Shown: piece after piece, positions 17,415 through 25,080 of the stretch | How the letters are laid out: each line of letters begins with the position of its first letter | How positions within the stretch are numbered: the stretch's first letter is position 1 | DNA from: Cyanobium sp. ARS6 | GTDB lineage: Bacteria > Cyanobacteriota > Cyanobacteriia > PCC-6307 > Cyanobiaceae | Direction: 5' to 3' | Assembly: GCA_002687115.1 (NCBI GenBank) | Contig: NYZI01000061.1 | Span: 1 to 33,301, forward strand | DNA: 33,301 nucleotides | Notes under the pieces: model-generated | What the model saw: only the letters and a program-made list of their open reading frames with translations | The model's database searches: none | Told to the model about the DNA's origin: nothing | Position numbers and translations under genes: made by a program

Positions 17415-18803
17415 ATGTCCCTGAGTGTCGTGATCGGACTGGGACGCTCTGGCATCGGTGCAGCTCGTCTGCTCAAGACCCAGGGTTCAGACGTGGTGAT
17501 TCTCGAAAAGTCTGAGCGCGAAAGTTGCAAGCGAAAGTCAGCGGAACTGAAAGATCAGGGCATTGACGTCCGACTCGGACAGCCCTTGGAGATATCCAGC
17601 TTCGAGCCCTGGCTCAATGCCATGGATCAGGTGGTGATCAGTCCTGGAATTTCCTGGACGCATCCGACTCTTGAAGTGCTGCGAACGCGTGGTGTTCCCG
17701 TGAAGGGAGAAATGGCTCTGGCCTGGGAATCCCTGAAGACACGGCCTTGGATCGGCATCACTGGCACTAATGGGAAGACCACCGTCACCCATCTTCTTCA
17801 CCACGTGCTCAGCCACAGCGGGTTGGAGGCTCCCATGGCAGGAAATATGGGGTATTCCGCTGCGGAGCTGGCCCTGGGATGTCTTGATGGCTCCTGCCCT
17901 CAACCGGACTGGGTGGTGATGGAGATGAGCAGTTATCAGATTGAAGCGGCCACCGAGGTGGCCCCGCGCATCGGTATCTGGACAACACTGACACCTGACC
18001 ACCTGGAACGACATGGATCGCTGGACGCTTACAGGGCGATCAAGCGTGGACTGATGGAACGCTCCCGACTGGCGATTCTCAATGGCGATGACCCTGATAT
18101 CAGCCGAACTCGCTGCAGCTGGGAACAGAACCAGGTGAACTGGGTCAGCACAGGGAGGGAATCCTCAACCAGCACAAGCTCACGCGTCACCGTCAGCGAC
18201 GACGGCTGGGTCTGCGAAGGGAAGCGAAGACTCTTCCGCGCCAGTGCTCTGGCGATGCCTGGAGAGCACAACCGCCAGAACATGCTTCTGGTGACTGCAG
18301 CCGCGCTCGAAGCTGGCTTGGACCCGGAAGCGATTGAATCGGCTTTACGTTGCTTCGGAGGGGTCCCGCATCGACTCGAATCGCTGGGAACAGTTCAGGG
18401 AATTTCGGTTTTCAACGACAGCAAGGCAACCAACTACGACGCAGCTGCGGTGGGTTTGAAGTCCGTGCCCAATCCGGTGGTGCTGCTTGCAGGGGGACAG
18501 ACAAAACAAGGAGACGCTCAGTCCTGGCTGCAGCTGCTGAAGGAACGAAGCAGCTCTGTTGTGTTGTTCGGCGCTGGAGCTGACGAACTTCGCGGCCTGA
18601 TCGAGGCTTCCTCCTACCCAGGTGCCGTGATTTCACACAGAAGCCTGAATGAGGCTGTTCCAAATGCTCTGGAACTGGCCCGACAACAGCGCGCTGCGAG
18701 CCTGCTGCTGTCACCGGCTTGCGCCAGCTTTGATCAATATTCCGATTTCGAAGCTCGTGGCGATCACTTCCGTGAGCTGATCGCGGCGAATCAATCAACC
18801 TAG
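17415..18803 (+). CDS. murD: UDP-N-acetylmuramoylalanine--D-glutamate ligase MurD
   Basis: MurD adds D-glutamate to UDP-MurNAc-L-Ala in cytoplasmic peptidoglycan synthesis. The 462-aa product has an N-terminal Rossmann-like domain (VVIGLGRSGIGAARLL), the Mur ligase ATP loop GITGTNGKTT (114-123), the central EMSSYQIE and TPDHLERHGS motifs, and the C-terminal HRLE and FNDSKATNYDA motifs. The length is normal. The start is ATG at 17415, 28 nt after the tRNA. The EVE-domain gene follows after 24 nt. Confidence 0.96.
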   Translation: MSLSVVIGLGRSGIGAARLLKTQGSDVVILEKSERESCKRKSAELKDQGIDVRLGQPLEISSFEPWLNAMDQVVISPGISWTHPTLEVLRTRGVPVKGEMALAWESLKTRPWIGITGTNGKTTVTHLLHHVLSHSGLEAPMAGNMGYSAAELALGCLDGSCPQPDWVVMEMSSYQIEAATEVAPRIGIWTTLTPDHLERHGSLDAYRAIKRGLMERSRLAILNGDDPDISRTRCSWEQNQVNWVSTGRESSTSTSSRVTVSDDGWVCEGKRRLFRASALAMPGEHNRQNMLLVTAAALEAGLDPEAIESALRCFGGVPHRLESLGTVQGISVFNDSKATNYDAAAVGLKSVPNPVVLLAGGQTKQGDAQSWLQLLKERSSSVVLFGAGADELRGLIEASSYPGAVISHRSLNEAVPNALELARQQRAASLLLSPACASFDQYSDFEARGDHFRELIAANQST

Positions 18804-18827
18804 GCTGGTGAAAATCTTGAAGATCTC

Positions 18828-19289
18828 GTGGCCTACTGGCTGATGAAAAGTGAACCCGACGTCTATGGGATTCATCATCTTGAGCAGGAGCAGACAACTC
18901 TGTGGGACGGTATTCGTAATTATCAGGCGCGTAATTTCATGCGCACGATGGCTGTTGGCGATCAGGCTTTCTTCTATCACTCCAATTGCAAGCCGCCTGG
19001 AATCATCGGCCTGATGGAAGTGATCGAAACAGGATTGGTGGATCCAACACAGTTTGATTCTTCATCGAAGTACCACGACCCTGGGTCCAAGCCGGAGGCA
19101 CCGCGCTGGGACTGTGTTCGTCTGGCCTACAGAGGCAGATTCAAGAACATCTTGAGTCTTGAGGACTTGCGTCAGTTGTACGAGCCGGATGAACTGGCCG
19201 TTGTGCGACGCGGTAATCGGCTTTCCATACTCCCTGTGGATGACCGTATCGCCCAGGACCTGCTCGATCGACTTGGCTCAATCCAGTGA
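18828..19289 (+). CDS. EVE-domain protein
   Basis: EVE domains are PUA-like folds that recognise modified bases or RNA; the bacterial single-domain proteins are poorly characterised. The 153-aa product shows the family pattern: YWLMKSEPDVY at the N-terminus, TLWDGIRNYQARNFMR, a GDQAFFYHS strand, GIIGLMEV and a Trp/Asp pair (RWDCVRLAY). The start is GTG at 18828. It lies 24 nt after murD. The next membrane-protein gene probably starts within its last codons. Confidence 0.87.
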   Translation: MAYWLMKSEPDVYGIHHLEQEQTTLWDGIRNYQARNFMRTMAVGDQAFFYHSNCKPPGIIGLMEVIETGLVDPTQFDSSSKYHDPGSKPEAPRWDCVRLAYRGRFKNILSLEDLRQLYEPDELAVVRRGNRLSILPVDDRIAQDLLDRLGSIQ

Positions 19290-20046
19290 ATCAAGGGCAC
19301 CTCAGCTGACGGAGCTTCTCCCTCTCACAACGATCATTCCAAGAGCCTGGATCGGGTTCAGCAAGGCTCCCTGGCGGTTTGTTGGGCTGACGGCTTTGAT
19401 GCTGATCACAGTGTCTGGACTGAGTGTGATCTCAAGGGATCTTCAGCAGGCTGAGGGCCTGTGGCAGTCAACCATCAGCGACTTGGTCTTTGTTGCGACC
19501 ATCCCCAGCACTCTTGTGCCACTGGTGGCCTTGCTGCATCTGGCTGATCAGTATCTTCCCTCAATCCACACTGCGCAAAGCATTGAACCTGCCAAGGGGC
19601 GTCAGCAGCTGCGGTGGATTTTCAGGCAAACAGCTGCACTGCTATTGCTGGAAAGTGTGATCCTGATCGGAGGCCTCAACACGCTGAAGATCATCGGTGC
19701 ACTGATGGCCAGGCAAAGCGGAGTTTTCTCGGCTGTGATCCTGATTGCTGGAGGACTGGCACTGATTCTCTGGACCCTGAGTCAAACCCTGGCGATTCCT
19801 CTGCTGGTGCATCACGGGCATCGCCCACTGGCAGCAATGGAACACAGTCGAAGACTGGTTCAAACCAATCGACTAAAGGTTCTAGCCCTGCTTGGCCTGC
19901 TGATTGGTGTCAACCTGATTGGGTTGATGGGTGCATTCCTCGGCCTTCTGCTCAGTATTCCATTCAGCGCCTTGCTGCTGATGGCAAGTTGCCGGACTCA
20001 GACGCCCTGGGTCAGTGATTCCCGGCGAAACATATTGCCTACATAA
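19273..20046 (+). CDS. Multi-spanning membrane protein, unknown function
   Basis: I do not recognise the family. The product has about five or six strongly hydrophobic segments (including FVGLTALMLITVSGLSVI, LVFVATIPSTLVPLVALL, LLLLESVILIGGL, ILIAGGLALILWTL, and LLGLLIGVNLIGLMGAFLGL). It also carries an amphipathic segment, MEHSRRLVQTNR, of the kind seen in YciC/DUF975-like glycerophosphoryl-type membrane proteins. The start is uncertain because no ATG occurs before the first membrane segment. A TTG at 19273, overlapping the EVE gene end, gives 257 aa and is my best choice. The 3' end overlaps the convergent DUF2811 gene by 49 nt. Confidence 0.65.
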   Translation: MAQSSESRAPQLTELLPLTTIIPRAWIGFSKAPWRFVGLTALMLITVSGLSVISRDLQQAEGLWQSTISDLVFVATIPSTLVPLVALLHLADQYLPSIHTAQSIEPAKGRQQLRWIFRQTAALLLLESVILIGGLNTLKIIGALMARQSGVFSAVILIAGGLALILWTLSQTLAIPLLVHHGHRPLAAMEHSRRLVQTNRLKVLALLGLLIGVNLIGLMGAFLGLLLSIPFSALLLMASCRTQTPWVSDSRRNILPT

Positions 20047-20309
20047 AGGCGGGTGATTTCTCTCGACTCGACTCCGTGTTGAATCAGGAAGCCAGCCAGC
20101 GCGGCCTGAACAAGACGGTACTGATCCCAGTTCGGGCAGCGCTCAATGAACGCGACCATGGCCTGCTGCAGAGGCTGAGGGAGCTCGGAATGAAAGCTCA
20201 CTGCCGATTCATCAGGAACAGCTTCTGTCGCAGAAACAACCTGAGACACCTCGGACAAAAGCTCTGATGCTGGTGCTTGTGACTGCTGTAACTGATCGGC
20301 CAACTGCAT
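19998..20309 (-). CDS. DUF2811-domain protein
   Basis: The 103-aa product has a variable N-terminus (about residues 1-38). A conserved helical core then follows: SFHSELPQPLQQAMVAFIE, the NWDQYRLVQAALAGFLIQHG segment, and REITRLYVGNMF. I recognise this core as the cyanobacterial DUF2811 family. No function is established. The start is ATG at 20309, and the 3' end overlaps the convergent membrane-protein gene by 49 nt. Its upstream region carries DnaA-box-like repeats. Confidence 0.78.
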   Translation of the reverse strand: MQLADQLQQSQAPASELLSEVSQVVSATEAVPDESAVSFHSELPQPLQQAMVAFIERCPNWDQYRLVQAALAGFLIQHGVESREITRLYVGNMFRRESLTQGV

Positions 20310-20333
20310 TCAAACGGTTCGGATGCCAACCAG

Positions 20334-20555
20334 TTCTCCACAGATGCGGGCCTGAGTCAAGAAGCCTTTCAACAGCCATTCCCAATGACTCTCCCGGTGA
20401 GACTTCAGCCACCAGAACCGTTTCCAGAAACGGATCTGCTCAAGAGGTCACTAAAGAGTCACAAATGCGAGTCGTCAACCAAAACCACGCCCGGGAATGG
20501 GGTTTTCCACAGAAACCGGCCATGCCTGACAAAACGCCCTGCACCCTGTGGAAAA
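20334..20555. promoter_or_regulatory. DnaA-box-like cluster with a 10-bp inverted repeat
   Basis: The region holds TTTTCCACA at 20503-20511 and its reverse complement at 20547-20555. Extended by one base, they form a perfect 10-bp inverted repeat (TTTTCCACAG / CTGTGGAAAA) with a 33-nt spacer. A one-mismatch copy, TTCTCCACA, is at 20334-20342. TTTTCCACA is the DnaA-box consensus reported for the Synechococcus elongatus origin. A separate palindrome, CCGTTTCCAGAAACGG, is at 20418-20433. Apart from these sites the 298-nt gap between the DUF2811 and DUF1818 genes shows no gene. DnaA binding is inferred. Confidence 0.5.
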
Positions 20556-20587
20556 CATCACCGTCACCGTGGGGAACACTGGGGGAA

Positions 20588-20609
20588 AATCAATGGAGAG
20601 TCATTGATT
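20588..20609 (-). terminator. Hairpin ending the rpoZ-DUF1818 transcript
   Basis: On the minus strand AATCAATG / CATTGATT forms a perfect 8-bp stem with a 6-nt loop. It overlaps the DUF1818 stop codon and is followed by only two T residues beyond the stem, so it is at best a weak terminator. Confidence 0.4.
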
Positions 20610-20997
20610 AGCTGCTCTGATCATTGCTGCTGTCCCACAGCGTTCTCATCGCCTCGGCGATGGCCTGCGCAGCTGGCTCTGGCCAGTAGACCTCCAGGCC
20701 TCGAGCCCTTTCACCGTCACCGCTGCAGATGCCACGAAGCGACCACCGCGATCGATCTCCTTCAAGGCAGGCCCACCAGCTGCCACGTTCCAGCTCGACG
20801 GTGATGGATTCCTCCGCCATGAGCTGATCACAAATGGATTGATGCTGATCCGTCAGATCGGCGATCAGTGAAGCCAGCTCGCAGGCTTCACTCTCCTTGA
20901 GTTCCAGAGCCCAGTGCTCACCACCAATCAGAACTGAGAACAGAGGGCGGGAAGGATCCCTGGACAATCTCCAACCCGGGCCCTCCCGTTGAATCAT
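20608..20997 (-). CDS. DUF1818 family protein
   Basis: The 129-aa product matches the cyanobacterial DUF1818 pattern: [21 protein letters not shown] near the N-terminus, then [35 protein letters not shown], and a C-terminal [18 protein letters not shown]. The fold probably resembles a whirly-like single-stranded nucleic-acid-binding domain reported for this family, but the role is unknown. The start ATG at 20997 overlaps the rpoZ stop (ATGA), so the two genes are coupled. Confidence 0.82.
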   Translation of the reverse strand: MIQREGPGWRLSRDPSRPLFSVLIGGEHWALELKESEACELASLIADLTDQHQSICDQLMAEESITVELERGSWWACLEGDRSRWSLRGICSGDGERARGLEVYWPEPAAQAIAEAMRTLWDSSNDQSS

Positions 20998-21221
20998 CCA
21001 GGAAGAAGATCGGGCTGATCCTGCTCGTCGCTCAGTTCAACGATGGCGCGCTGAACCGGCTTGACACTGGATTCCTCAAGCAGACCATCAAAATCGTCGA
21101 AACGACGCTGTTTGGCACGGAAAGCGATCCGAACAGTGGTCAGGTAGCGATTGCTGGACTGACGAATCAGACTTTCACCACGCTTGGCAAGATCCTGGTG
21201 ATCAACTCCGGCAGACAGCAT
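20994..21221 (-). CDS. rpoZ: RNA polymerase omega subunit
   Basis: Omega assists beta' folding and core assembly, and in cyanobacteria it affects sigma factor recruitment. The 75-aa product reads [20 protein letters not shown], then [29 protein letters not shown] and the terminal DLLPG. This is the short cyanobacterial form. The frame opens two codons earlier with a TTG at 21227; the ATG at 21221 is preferred. It lies 25 nt after the 94-aa ORF and overlaps DUF1818 by 4 nt. Confidence 0.92.
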   Translation of the reverse strand: MLSAGVDHQDLAKRGESLIRQSSNRYLTTVRIAFRAKQRRFDDFDGLLEESSVKPVQRAIVELSDEQDQPDLLPG

Positions 21222-21246
21222 GCCCAATATTCATTGATCCCCAATA

Positions 21247-21531
21247 CTAAGTGAGCAGATCACTGTGAAAAGGAACATGCATGGGGTAGCTGCGTTGAGG
21301 ACGCCCTGGAACCCTCAGCACGATCTGACGCCCAAGCCCCATGGCCACCAGCGGTCTGCGCAAATGACTCAGAAGTCCACTGACCTCCTCGAGATGCTGC
21401 GCATCCACACACTCGATGCGAATGCTTCCCCAGCTCCGCGACATCCTGCAGTCACGCAGTGGTTCCAGCTCTGCCTCGATCTGCGGATCTTCCCTGTAGA
21501 AGGAAAAGACAAGCCTTCTTAAGCGATCCAT
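21247..21531 (-). CDS. Small hypothetical protein upstream of rpoZ
   Basis: I do not recognise the family. The 94-aa product (ATG at 21531) is basic and compact, with an apparent beta-alpha pattern: MDRLRRLVFSFYREDPQIEA, SWGSIRIECVDAQHLEEVSG and GRQIVLRVPGRPQRSYPMHV. The frame continues upstream to 21630, but that extension would overlap the divergent Hsp70 start. It is 25 nt upstream of rpoZ, suggesting a shared transcript, and its start is 45 nt from the Hsp70 start. Its regular strand-helix pattern supports a real gene. Confidence 0.62.
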   Translation of the reverse strand: MDRLRRLVFSFYREDPQIEAELEPLRDCRMSRSWGSIRIECVDAQHLEEVSGLLSHLRRPLVAMGLGRQIVLRVPGRPQRSYPMHVPFHSDLLT

Positions 21532-21576
21532 CGTTGCTCCCCGTAGCCTCGACCTGACTACAACCTGCCCATAGCG

Positions 21577-23214
21577 GTGGTTCAGCCCCTCGCTGCCGAA
21601 CAAAACCTTCATCTTTCCGACGCTTCTCACAACGTCGGCCCCCTGGCGATCGATCTGGGAAGCACCACCACGGTGGTCGCATTCCAGTCTGCTCAGCGGT
21701 CAGAGGTGGATCTGCTCGATCTGGATGCAATCACCCGTGAGACAGGAGCCATTCCCTCGCTCCTCTGGGTTGAGGATGCGTTCTCGGGGCCAGCACTGGT
21801 GGGGTTTGAAGTGCTTGAGAACGGCTTGCACGAAAGGGATGCTCCGCAGCTGCATCGTGACTTCAAACGCTGGATCGGTATCGCATCAGATCCACACAGT
21901 GCTGAGAGACGGCTCAGCCCGGAGCAGGCAGGGGCGCGGCTTCTGACTGAAATCTGGAAGCGGATGCCACCTGGTCTTTTGATCGAGCGACTCGTGCTGA
22001 CAGCCCCAGTGGATCAGGGCTCCGGCTACCGCGACTGGCTTCTCAAAGCCTGCGAGCCAATGCAAGTCGCAGAGATCGCCATGGTCGATGAACCGACGGC
22101 AGCCGCCCTTGGAGCTGGGCTGGAAGCGGGTTCCAAGCTCCTTGTGGTCGACCTCGGTGGAGGCACTCTGGATCTGTCCCTGGTGGCCCTTGAAGGCGGT
22201 GAGGGTCGTGCTGCTCCGGTGGCCCAGCTGCTTCGCTTCCGCGGCCAGAACCTCACCAACAGCCGCCAGGCGGTGCGTCAGGCCAAGGTTCTCGGGAAAG
22301 CGGGCATCAACCTGGGCGGAAGGGATCTCGATCGCTGGATTCTTGACGAACTCTGTCCAGAGGGCCTGCCTGAGGAAGGTGATGGGCTGATGACTCTTCT
22401 GAATGCGGCGGAACGTCTGAAATGCCGCCTCAGCGATCCCGAGATCCCGCAACGGGAGAACCTCCTGGAAACAGCGAATGGTCAGGATCTCGCGGCACCA
22501 CTCAAGCTTTCGATGAATCGACACAGATTCAGCCGACTGTTGCTGGAGCGAGGATTCTTTGACGCTCTTGATGGACTTCTCAGCAAAACGTTGCGCGATG
22601 CGGAACTCAACGGCTGCCCGGCCGAGGAACTTGACGCGGTGGTGGTGGTCGGAGGAGGGGCCCATCTGCCCCAGCTGCGCGACTGGCTGACCGAAAAACT
22701 TTCACCCACACCACTGCTGACACCACCTCCGATGGAGGCAGTGGCCTGCGGTGCCCTGAGCCTCACTCCCGGCGTTCGCATGCAGGATCTGCTGCAGCGC
22801 GGAATCTCACTGCGCTGCTGGAACCAGCGCAGCAACACCCACCACTGGCATCCGCTGTTTCTCCCCGGACAACCCTGGCCCTCCAGCAAACCGCTTGAAC
22901 TGATCCTGAGCGCCAGCGGTCATGACCAGCAGTCGCTCGAGCTGGTGCTCGGCGAGTCGAGAGGGGAGACAAGACATGAGGTGGTGATGGTCAATGGCCT
23001 GCCTCAGGTCATTGAAAAGTCCGATGGATGGGAAGAAGTAACCAGGAGGCCTGACACCGCCTGTGAGCTCCCTTTGGATCCCCCGGGACAGCCTGGAGAA
23101 GATTGCCTGAAACTTCGTTTCCACCTCAATGATCAGGCGGAACTGATCCTGGAGGGAGAGGATCTGCGAACCGGTGAGAGCCTTGAAAGCAGACCACTCG
23201 GGACCGTGCGGTGA
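21577..23214 (+). CDS. Divergent Hsp70-family ATPase with a shortened C-terminus
   Basis: The 545-aa product keeps the Hsp70 ATPase signatures. Phosphate loop 1 is IDLGSTTT (about 25-32), VDEPTAAAL is at 169-177, phosphate loop 2 is DLGGGTLDL (191-199), and the adenosine motif is VVVGGGAHLPQL (355-366). After the ATPase domain only about 150 residues remain. They look beta-rich, and I see no long helical lid or DnaK-type EEVD-like tail, so it is not canonical DnaK (usually about 630 aa). The start is GTG at 21577. A TTG-started membrane-anchored helical protein follows after 74 nt and could be a partner. Substrates are unknown. Confidence 0.87.
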   Translation: MVQPLAAEQNLHLSDASHNVGPLAIDLGSTTTVVAFQSAQRSEVDLLDLDAITRETGAIPSLLWVEDAFSGPALVGFEVLENGLHERDAPQLHRDFKRWIGIASDPHSAERRLSPEQAGARLLTEIWKRMPPGLLIERLVLTAPVDQGSGYRDWLLKACEPMQVAEIAMVDEPTAAALGAGLEAGSKLLVVDLGGGTLDLSLVALEGGEGRAAPVAQLLRFRGQNLTNSRQAVRQAKVLGKAGINLGGRDLDRWILDELCPEGLPEEGDGLMTLLNAAERLKCRLSDPEIPQRENLLETANGQDLAAPLKLSMNRHRFSRLLLERGFFDALDGLLSKTLRDAELNGCPAEELDAVVVVGGGAHLPQLRDWLTEKLSPTPLLTPPPMEAVACGALSLTPGVRMQDLLQRGISLRCWNQRSNTHHWHPLFLPGQPWPSSKPLELILSASGHDQQSLELVLGESRGETRHEVVMVNGLPQVIEKSDGWEEVTRRPDTACELPLDPPGQPGEDCLKLRFHLNDQAELILEGEDLRTGESLESRPLGTVR

Positions 23215-23288
23215 TCGCGCCGTCCACAAAGCCGTGTGCATCGGCGATGTCATCCATAGAAAGGGTTCTCTTGATTTCCTGACCACCC

Positions 23289-24134
23289 TTGGCGCTGCGT
23301 CGCCATCTCCCGAGGTTCTGGCTGATCGCCACACTGGGTGGTGTCGCAGGACTTTGCGTTTTTGCCTACTGGTGGGAACAACAGTTACCGGGTCGACTGC
23401 GTGAAGCGGCATCCAGGGGAGATCTTCAGTCCTGCCTGCGTTACGGAGAACAGCTGGCAGCACTCCGTTGGCTGGACCGGGAGGCGCCCATCGAGCAGGC
23501 GGTCTGCCGTCGTCGCCAGGCTGAACTCGCCTGGGAGCGAGGCGACAGCAGCCAGGCCCTCAACCTGCAGGCTCAGCTTGTCAACTCCAATGTGGGCAGT
23601 GAAGAACAGCGCAGCAGCGACCGTTCAAGATTGCTCAAGTGGCGCCAGGTCCTGCGCGAGCGGGCACTGGATCAGTTCAGGGCGGGAGATCTCGAACAGG
23701 CCCTCGTCACCCTCAGTCCACTGGAACAAAAAGGCCAGAGACCCGGTACACAGCTCAGCGACAGCCTGCGCGAAACCTGGAACCGCAACAAGGTTGATCA
23801 CGAACGACTGCAGGACAAAGTGCAACGACAACAGTGGTGGGAAGCACTGAGCGTTCTCAATCAACTGGACCACCCCTGGTGGCAGACCCATTCCCTGCCT
23901 CTCCGCAGACAGGTTGAGGAAGCCATCAAGAATCTGCGCGATCGTCAGGAACATCACAGCCATGGGGCGTTGCCGGCCCACACCGTCGATCCTGAACAAC
24001 TCAATTCTGCTGTGGAAGAGCGTCTGTCAGGCGGCATGGACCCATGGAGCGCCTTCATCGCAGGGTGTGCTGATCTAGGCGGTGTTCTGGTTGAGGAAGG
24101 ACCGGAGAGCCTCTGCAAGGCGAAGAGACCGTGA
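23289..24134 (+). CDS. Membrane-anchored helical (TPR-like) protein, unknown
   Basis: I do not recognise a named family. The 281-aa product starts at TTG 23289, the only plausible start after an in-frame stop at 23280. A single N-terminal membrane segment (about residues 10-28, FWLIATLGGVAGLCVFAYW) is followed by about 220 residues of Arg/Gln/Leu-rich helices. Repeated motifs such as ASRGDLQSCLRYGEQLAALR, ERGDSSQALNLQAQL and FRAGDLEQALVTL look like degenerate TPR hairpins. The last 40 residues (DPWSAFIAGCADLGGVLVEE) are less helical. Its position after the Hsp70 gene suggests a functional link. Confidence 0.68.
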   Translation: MALRRHLPRFWLIATLGGVAGLCVFAYWWEQQLPGRLREAASRGDLQSCLRYGEQLAALRWLDREAPIEQAVCRRRQAELAWERGDSSQALNLQAQLVNSNVGSEEQRSSDRSRLLKWRQVLRERALDQFRAGDLEQALVTLSPLEQKGQRPGTQLSDSLRETWNRNKVDHERLQDKVQRQQWWEALSVLNQLDHPWWQTHSLPLRRQVEEAIKNLRDRQEHHSHGALPAHTVDPEQLNSAVEERLSGGMDPWSAFIAGCADLGGVLVEEGPESLCKAKRP

Positions 24135-24370
24135 CGAGATCAATCCCAATGGAATCAATGGCAATTGCAGACTGGCGAAGAGGTTCTTGAGAGCTGATAG
24201 GGTCTGTTCACAATCGCCCGCCCAACACCGGGTGAAGCCTTCAGCTGGAAGGGCAGCGGAGGAAATGCGATCAGGTCACTGACGCCATGTAGAGGGGGTT
24301 CCACCAGCCCAAGCCGGCCTGAACTTGTGGCTTTCGTGTGCTTTTAAGGCTTTTTGGACGGGGAGGTGAT

Positions 24371-24931
24371 TCAGTTCCGCCCCTGAACACTCCGCAGAAA
24401 AACACCCTCCTCACCATCCACATCCAGCAGTCTGAGCTCGATGGTTTCGGTCCGCCTGGTGGGAACGGACCGACCACAGAAATCCGGCTGAATCGGCAAC
24501 TCCCGATGACCGCGGTCCACCATCACCAGCAGCATCACGCGGCGTGGCCGCCCCCAGGCCTGGATCGCCTCGAGAGCTGCACGCACGGTGCGGCCAGTGA
24601 AAATCACATCATCGACCAGCAGAACATCGCGTCCTTCGACACTCACAGGCAACTCGGTCGCTTGAACGGGCCTCATGGCAACCCGCTCGAGATCATCGCG
24701 ATGAAAGGTGGGATCCAGTGTTCCCTGAGCAATCACCTTGCCGCTCTGCTCCTGAAGGAAGCGTGCCAGTACCGCTGAAAGCTGAACACCCCTGGTGGGT
24801 ATCCCCAGCAGCAGCAACTGCTCAACATCCCCGACGCATTCAAGAACCTGGGAGGCCAGCCGCGAAAGAGTTCTGCCGACATCCTCGGCGGAAAGAATCT
24901 CGATCCGTTCACCGTTCCCAGGCGTCACCAT
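24371..24931 (-). CDS. pyrR: PyrR bifunctional protein (pyr regulator / uracil phosphoribosyltransferase)
   Basis: PyrR binds pyr mRNA leaders in Firmicutes and has UPRTase activity. In cyanobacteria the regulatory role is unproven. The 186-aa product has the PRTase fold with LLGIPTRGVQLS, the PRPP-binding loop VLLVDDVIFTGRT (103-115), the long hydrophobic strand RRVMLLVMVDRGHRELPI and the C-terminal DFCGRSVPT. The length and motifs match PyrR rather than Upp. The start is ATG at 24931, divergent from gpmI across 149 nt. Confidence 0.9.
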   Translation of the reverse strand: MVTPGNGERIEILSAEDVGRTLSRLASQVLECVGDVEQLLLLGIPTRGVQLSAVLARFLQEQSGKVIAQGTLDPTFHRDDLERVAMRPVQATELPVSVEGRDVLLVDDVIFTGRTVRAALEAIQAWGRPRRVMLLVMVDRGHRELPIQPDFCGRSVPTRRTETIELRLLDVDGEEGVFLRSVQGRN

Positions 24932-25080
24932 GACCGACTTAATGCGACTGATGACTGTATGTCGGATATCACCCTTGAGATCCGCAAAAGCTGACCTTGG
25001 TGAACCAAAGAGTTCACCAAGGGCCGGATCCGGGGGTAACTTATGAATCTAGAGAAGACCTTAAGAACGGATAGGGCTGA

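Noticed and set aside
20588-20590. GGGGGAAAAT considered as a third degenerate DnaA box near 20582-20590
   Set aside because: It has two mismatches to the box and overlaps the hairpin at the end of the DUF1818 gene, which explains it better.
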